Assembly: GCA_017412445.1 (NCBI GenBank)
Contig: JAFPYA010000251.1
Location: forward strand, 1-8,460
Direction: 5' to 3'
DNA: 8,460 nt
Origin: Clostridia bacterium
GTDB lineage: Bacteria; Bacillota; Clostridia; Christensenellales; Aristaeellaceae
The translations under genes and the position numbers were made by a program. The notes beneath the pieces are model-generated. The model worked only from the letters and a program-made list of their open reading frames with translations, did not search any database and was not told where the DNA came from. Shown here piece by piece: positions 5,818-8,460 of this stretch. Every line of letters begins with the position of its first letter. Position 1 is the stretch's first letter.

Positions 5818-6315
5818 TCAGGCTTTTTTGTGCTTTGCCCTTCCAGGCTTAAGCTCCATCAGGTCCTCCTGATCCTCGCCCCACAGGGCATCGTCTTGCG
5901 CGCTCGGCACGGGCGCAAGGGTGCTGAGGTTCAGCGATTCAGTCGAATTTTTGCGCTTTACTATCGTAGAGGGCGTGACCGCGGCCGCGGGCGCAGTGCT
6001 CTTTTTCTTTTTGCGCTTCGCTTTGGTATCAGCGGACTTTGAGCGACTGTTCTCAATCAGCGCGTCGTCAACTATCATGCGCTTTTTGGCAAACCACCAC
6101 CAGTGCGGCTTCCAGCGTATGAAATAAATCAGCAGGTTTATCGCCGCGCCGGCTATGATAAGCAAAACCAGTATGCCTATCCAGCTTTTTGCGAGCCAGC
6201 CCGCGTCGCTGCTGCCGCCGCTTACGATATCGATGATGCTCACCGCCGCGCTCTGATACAGGCTCAGCAGCCATTCTATCACGCGGCTGAACACGCCTGC
6301 GGCAGCACTACTCAT
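5818..6315 (-). CDS. Unrecognised one-pass membrane protein, third gene of the cda operon
   Basis: A 165-residue protein I cannot assign to a family. Residues 7-31 are amphipathic or mildly hydrophobic (VFSRVIEWLLSLYQSAAVS). A clear membrane segment covers about 45-66 (IGILVLLIIAGAAINLLIYF), followed by a tryptophan-rich basic border, RWKPHWWWFAKKR (67-79). The rest is a low-complexity, charged tail: a lysine cluster KAKRKKKKS (98-106), an Ala/Pro/Ser/Thr stretch, an acidic patch (DDALWGEDQEDLMEL, 141-155) and a basic end. By positive charge the tail should be cytoplasmic. The ATG overlaps the end of cdaR by 8 bp, with GGAGG at 6322-6326, so it is translationally coupled. Many Firmicutes have glmM after cdaR. 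A role as a CdaA/CdaR accessory protein is inferred from position only. Confidence 0.8.
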   Translation of the reverse strand: MSSAAAGVFSRVIEWLLSLYQSAAVSIIDIVSGGSSDAGWLAKSWIGILVLLIIAGAAINLLIYFIRWKPHWWWFAKKRMIVDDALIENSRSKSADTKAKRKKKKSTAPAAAVTPSTIVKRKNSTESLNLSTLAPVPSAQDDALWGEDQEDLMELKPGRAKHKKA

Positions 6316-7330
6316 TGGTATCCTCCGATTCCTCCTCGAGGGCGGTGCTCACGGTGAGCGTGACCTCGGACGCGGAGAAGTATTTTATATCAGAGGGTAT
6401 CATCACCTTGCAGCTGTGGGTGCCCGAAGCGTCCTCAAGGTCGGATACGTCTACGCTCAAAACGTCAAGCGAGCTCAGCAGATCGCTGCTGCCCGCGACC
6501 ACTACAGCTTCGGGCTGCAGGTTAATGCCAACTATTTGGTAGCCCTCCGGTACATGCAGCTGGGTCTCGTCCACGTACAGGTCGAGCTTCTTCTTTGGAT
6601 ATATGTCGAGGCTCACTATGCTGGCTCTGGTGGACAAGGTCAGAAGACGGTTCGGTATGTCGTTGTCGTTTGAATCCTTGAAGGTGACGGAGGTATAGCC
6701 GCGCCTTAGGCTCGTGGTGCGGGTGCTTACGTCCACCTGCACCACCGCGCGGCTCACCGTGCGCACTATGGACGCGGGGCCGCTCACCGTAATCACCTTG
6801 GGCTCGAGCGTAGCGCTCGACGTGCCGTACCAGTAACTGTCGTCGTTGGAGTTGACTATCTCCAATTCGACCGACACGTTTCTGGTCACCAGATCTTCCA
6901 CGGTCACAAGCACGGTCGAGGGGGACATGCGGGATATCTCGCCGTAGGTACTGTTGCCTTTAAGGGGCACCTCGTATTTCCCTGCCGACATTATTCCCGA
7001 AAAATCAGCCGTCAGAGTGATGTTTTCTGCTTCAAGTTGAGAGTACTGGCTCTGCGGGACCTCTATGGTCACGTCGATTGCGTCAAAGTATTCCTCAGCT
7101 ATGTCTGTAGAAAGCGCGAGCGCCCTGCCGCTCAATTCGCTTACCGAGCCAGCGATCACGGGTATGTTGCTGAAGCGCTTGGTACGCGTGAGCGACGTGT
7201 TTGTGCTGACTGTGTATGTCCAGAGTATCAGCGCCAATATGAGGCTCAGAATTTTGAGCCATAGCCGCCTTGTCAGCACGCCCCAAAGTCCCTTTAAGAA
7301 GCGCACGATGAGCTCGGAAGCCTTTCTCAT
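6308..7330 (-). CDS. cdaR: YbbR-domain protein, regulator of CdaA
   Basis: Membrane-anchored partner of the diadenylate cyclase CdaA that modulates c-di-AMP synthesis. The 340-residue protein has a basic N-terminus and one membrane segment at about 22-42 (RLWLKILSLILALILWTYTV), leaving the rest outside the membrane. Three beta-rich YbbR-type repeats follow, at roughly 54-146, 150-245 and 248-330, each with the pattern of a valine-rich strand, a proline turn and a V-x-V-x-V end (for example TVLVTVEDL, PKVITVSGPASIV, PEAVVVAGSSDLL). B. subtilis CdaR is longer and has four repeats, so this is a shorter form. The ATG overlaps the cdaA stop by 4 nt (ATGA) and AAGGAGG sits at 7340-7346, inside the end of cdaA. 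The acidic C-terminal tail overlaps the next gene. Confidence 0.93.
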   Translation of the reverse strand: MRKASELIVRFLKGLWGVLTRRLWLKILSLILALILWTYTVSTNTSLTRTKRFSNIPVIAGSVSELSGRALALSTDIAEEYFDAIDVTIEVPQSQYSQLEAENITLTADFSGIMSAGKYEVPLKGNSTYGEISRMSPSTVLVTVEDLVTRNVSVELEIVNSNDDSYWYGTSSATLEPKVITVSGPASIVRTVSRAVVQVDVSTRTTSLRRGYTSVTFKDSNDNDIPNRLLTLSTRASIVSLDIYPKKKLDLYVDETQLHVPEGYQIVGINLQPEAVVVAGSSDLLSSLDVLSVDVSDLEDASGTHSCKVMIPSDIKYFSASEVTLTVSTALEEESEDTNE

Positions 7331-8202
7331 TGCTCGCCGCCTCCTTTTGCTTTGCCTTCACTAAACACATTAGGCAGGCCGGGCCGCTTCTGTACGCTGC
7401 CAAAGAGGTCGTTGAGCAGCTTGGTCAGAGTGGGTATGTCGAGATAGCGGGTAATTTTGCCGTCGGTCGCCATGGAGATGGTGCCCGTTTCCTCGCTCAC
7501 CACAAACGAAACTGCGTCGCTGGTTTCGGTTATGCCTATCGCCGCGCGGTGCCGCGTGCCAAGTTCCTTTGACAGGTCGGGGTCGTTCGTCAATTGCAGT
7601 ATGCAGGCCGCAGCCAGTATCCTGCCGTCGCGTATGATCATTGCGCCGTCGTGCAGGGGAGTGTTGGGCTCAAATATGTTTTCTATCAGCGAAGCGCTTA
7701 TGTCCGCGTTCACCATCGTACCGGTATCGGCAAATTCTTGAAGACCGGTCTTCTTTTCGACCACTATGAGCGCGCCTATGCGCTTGCGGCTCATGTCGCT
7801 CATCGCCTGCACGAGCTCCGGCACGATAGAGGCACTGTTCTTGCCTGAATGGGAGGAGACGCCGCTTTTTATAAACGGTGTGCGCCCCAATTGCTCCAGC
7901 ACGCGCCTGAGCTCCGGCTGGAACAGAACCACAAGCACGATCACGCCTGTGTTCAAAACCAGCTGCAGCATCCAGTTTACGACGTTCAATTGCAGTATAT
8001 CCGTTATCCACGCGAAGAACAACAGTATGATTACGCCCTTTATGACCGCACTTGAGCGCGTGCGTATCATGAGCAGTATCAATTCGTAAATGATGACGGC
8101 GGTTATGAGTATATCTACATAGTTGCGCCAGTCGGGCTGCTGAAACAGGCTCACAAACAGCGTCTTGATGCCTTGCGGTATGGACTCAAAAAATTCTAAC
8201 AC
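7327..8202 (-). CDS. cdaA: Diadenylate cyclase, membrane-bound
   Basis: Makes cyclic di-AMP from two ATP, a messenger controlling potassium and osmolyte balance and cell-wall homeostasis. The 291-residue protein has three N-terminal membrane segments (about 28-46, 52-69, 76-95), then a DisA_N catalytic domain (about 100-265) with the signature DGA at 185-187 (TPLHDGAMIIRDG) and RHR at 217-219 (LGTRHRAAIGITE), both required for catalysis. The start is set at GTG (8202-8200), because GGGAG at 8212-8216 gives 9-nt spacing. A TTG three codons upstream at 8211 abuts that site and is less likely. It is the first gene of cdaA-cdaR-orf165, with the stop overlapping cdaR. Identification is secure; only the exact start is open. 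Confidence 0.96.
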   Translation of the reverse strand: MLEFFESIPQGIKTLFVSLFQQPDWRNYVDILITAVIIYELILLMIRTRSSAVIKGVIILLFFAWITDILQLNVVNWMLQLVLNTGVIVLVVLFQPELRRVLEQLGRTPFIKSGVSSHSGKNSASIVPELVQAMSDMSRKRIGALIVVEKKTGLQEFADTGTMVNADISASLIENIFEPNTPLHDGAMIIRDGRILAAACILQLTNDPDLSKELGTRHRAAIGITETSDAVSFVVSEETGTISMATDGKITRYLDIPTLTKLLNDLFGSVQKRPGLPNVFSEGKAKGGGEQ

Positions 8203-8237
8203 CTGTGTCAACTCCCTTCCTGCCGACTTGTGTTTAT

Positions 8238-8270
8238 ATTATATACCGAAAACGCCAAAATTAGAATAGA
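8238..8270 (-). promoter_or_regulatory. Probable promoter of the cda operon
   Basis: The minus strand has TATAAT at 8243-8238, with a weak -35 candidate (TTCTAA) 17 bp upstream. Transcription from near 8231 would give a leader of about 29 nt to the GTG start. The -10 is convincing; the -35 is poor. Confidence 0.5.
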
Positions 8271-8363
8271 CGAAATCCATTTTTCAATACTTTTAACTTA
8301 ATGCAATCACACCTGACGAAGGATTCATTCGCCGAAAGACATTTGGTTTAATCGGTGCTTTCT

Positions 8364-8400
8364 AAAAACGCCCCCGCCGCTTTATCGCGGCAGAGGCGTT
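8364..8400 (-). terminator. Terminator of the right-edge gene
   Basis: Arms GCCGC (8376-8380) with GCGGC (8387-8391) and AACGCC (8367-8372) with GGCGTT (8395-8400) form a two-part stem with a small internal loop and a 6-nt apical loop. On the minus strand it is followed by a U-run (8368-8364). It begins 13 bp after the stop of the minus-strand gene at the right edge. Confidence 0.85.
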
Positions 8401-8413
8401 GAAGCTTGCACCC

Positions 8414-8460
8414 TTACAGTATAAAGCGGTTGAGGTCGGCTTCCTTTACGGCGCTCTTGA
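8414..8460 (-). CDS. 3' end of a gene, possibly HslU protease ATPase
   Basis: Only the last 14 codons and the stop (TAA at 8416-8414) lie in the window; the gene continues to the right. The C-terminus reads KSAVKEADLNRFIL. This resembles the end of HslU (ClpY), the ATPase of the HslUV protease, whose tail in many bacteria is (D/E)DLSRFIL or close to it and docks into HslV. A proper terminator follows, which supports a real gene end. The match is too short for certainty, so no symbol is assigned. Confidence 0.5.
   Translation of the reverse strand, partial: KSAVKEADLNRFIL

Noticed and set aside
8203..8211. TTG start adding three codons to cdaA
   Set aside because: It directly abuts the GGGAG ribosome binding site with no spacer; the GTG at 8202 has normal spacing.
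8212..8363. Search for a small gene or RNA upstream of cdaA
   Set aside because: Apart from the cda promoter, the AT-rich stretch shows no convincing open frame, tRNA or strong structure.

Overview
The window looks like a piece of a chromosome from a GC-moderate member of the Clostridia (Firmicutes), probably an uncultured gut lineage. The clues are the cdaA-cdaR diadenylate cyclase pair, strong AGGAGG-type ribosome binding sites, TATAAT/TTGACA promoters, U-tailed intrinsic terminators and a DppA-type M55 aminopeptidase. The lineage is inferred from gene content and not from a marker tree. Most genes are core housekeeping genes in ordinary condition, with no frameshifts seen.

Layout, left to right. 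Positions 1-162 are non-coding and repeat-rich: two ~20-bp-period repeats at the edge resemble the end of an IS21-type element, followed by four TTTGGRGA-type repeats spaced about one helical turn apart and a perfect palindrome. The minus strand then carries lysS (lysyl-tRNA synthetase) preceded by greA (transcription cleavage factor). Between them sits an intrinsic terminator whose 5' arm can alternatively pair with a segment starting just after the greA stop codon, so it looks like an attenuator controlling read-through into lysS. greA has its own consensus promoter. Upstream of it, cysS (cysteinyl-tRNA synthetase) is preceded by a small UBA-like/DUF4342 membrane protein gene in the same transcription unit, which ends in a hairpin at 2368-2406.

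A divergent promoter region (about 4381-4576) separates that operon from plus-strand rsfS (ribosome silencing factor) and an M55 D-aminopeptidase gene, joined by an ATGA overlap. They converge on a minus-strand operon of three overlapping genes, cdaA-cdaR-orf165: the cyclic di-AMP synthase, its YbbR-domain membrane partner, and an unrecognised one-pass membrane protein where many Firmicutes have glmM. A shared bidirectional terminator lies between the two sets. The right edge holds a terminator and the last codons of a minus-strand gene whose C-terminus resembles HslU.

The genes cover tRNA charging, transcript cleavage, ribosome dormancy, D-amino-peptide recycling and c-di-AMP signalling. The most interesting points are the greA/lysS attenuator-like structure, the orphan third gene of the cda operon, the UBA-DUF4342 gene ahead of cysS, and the repeat cluster at the left edge. 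No CRISPR array, tRNA, rRNA or complete mobile element was seen.
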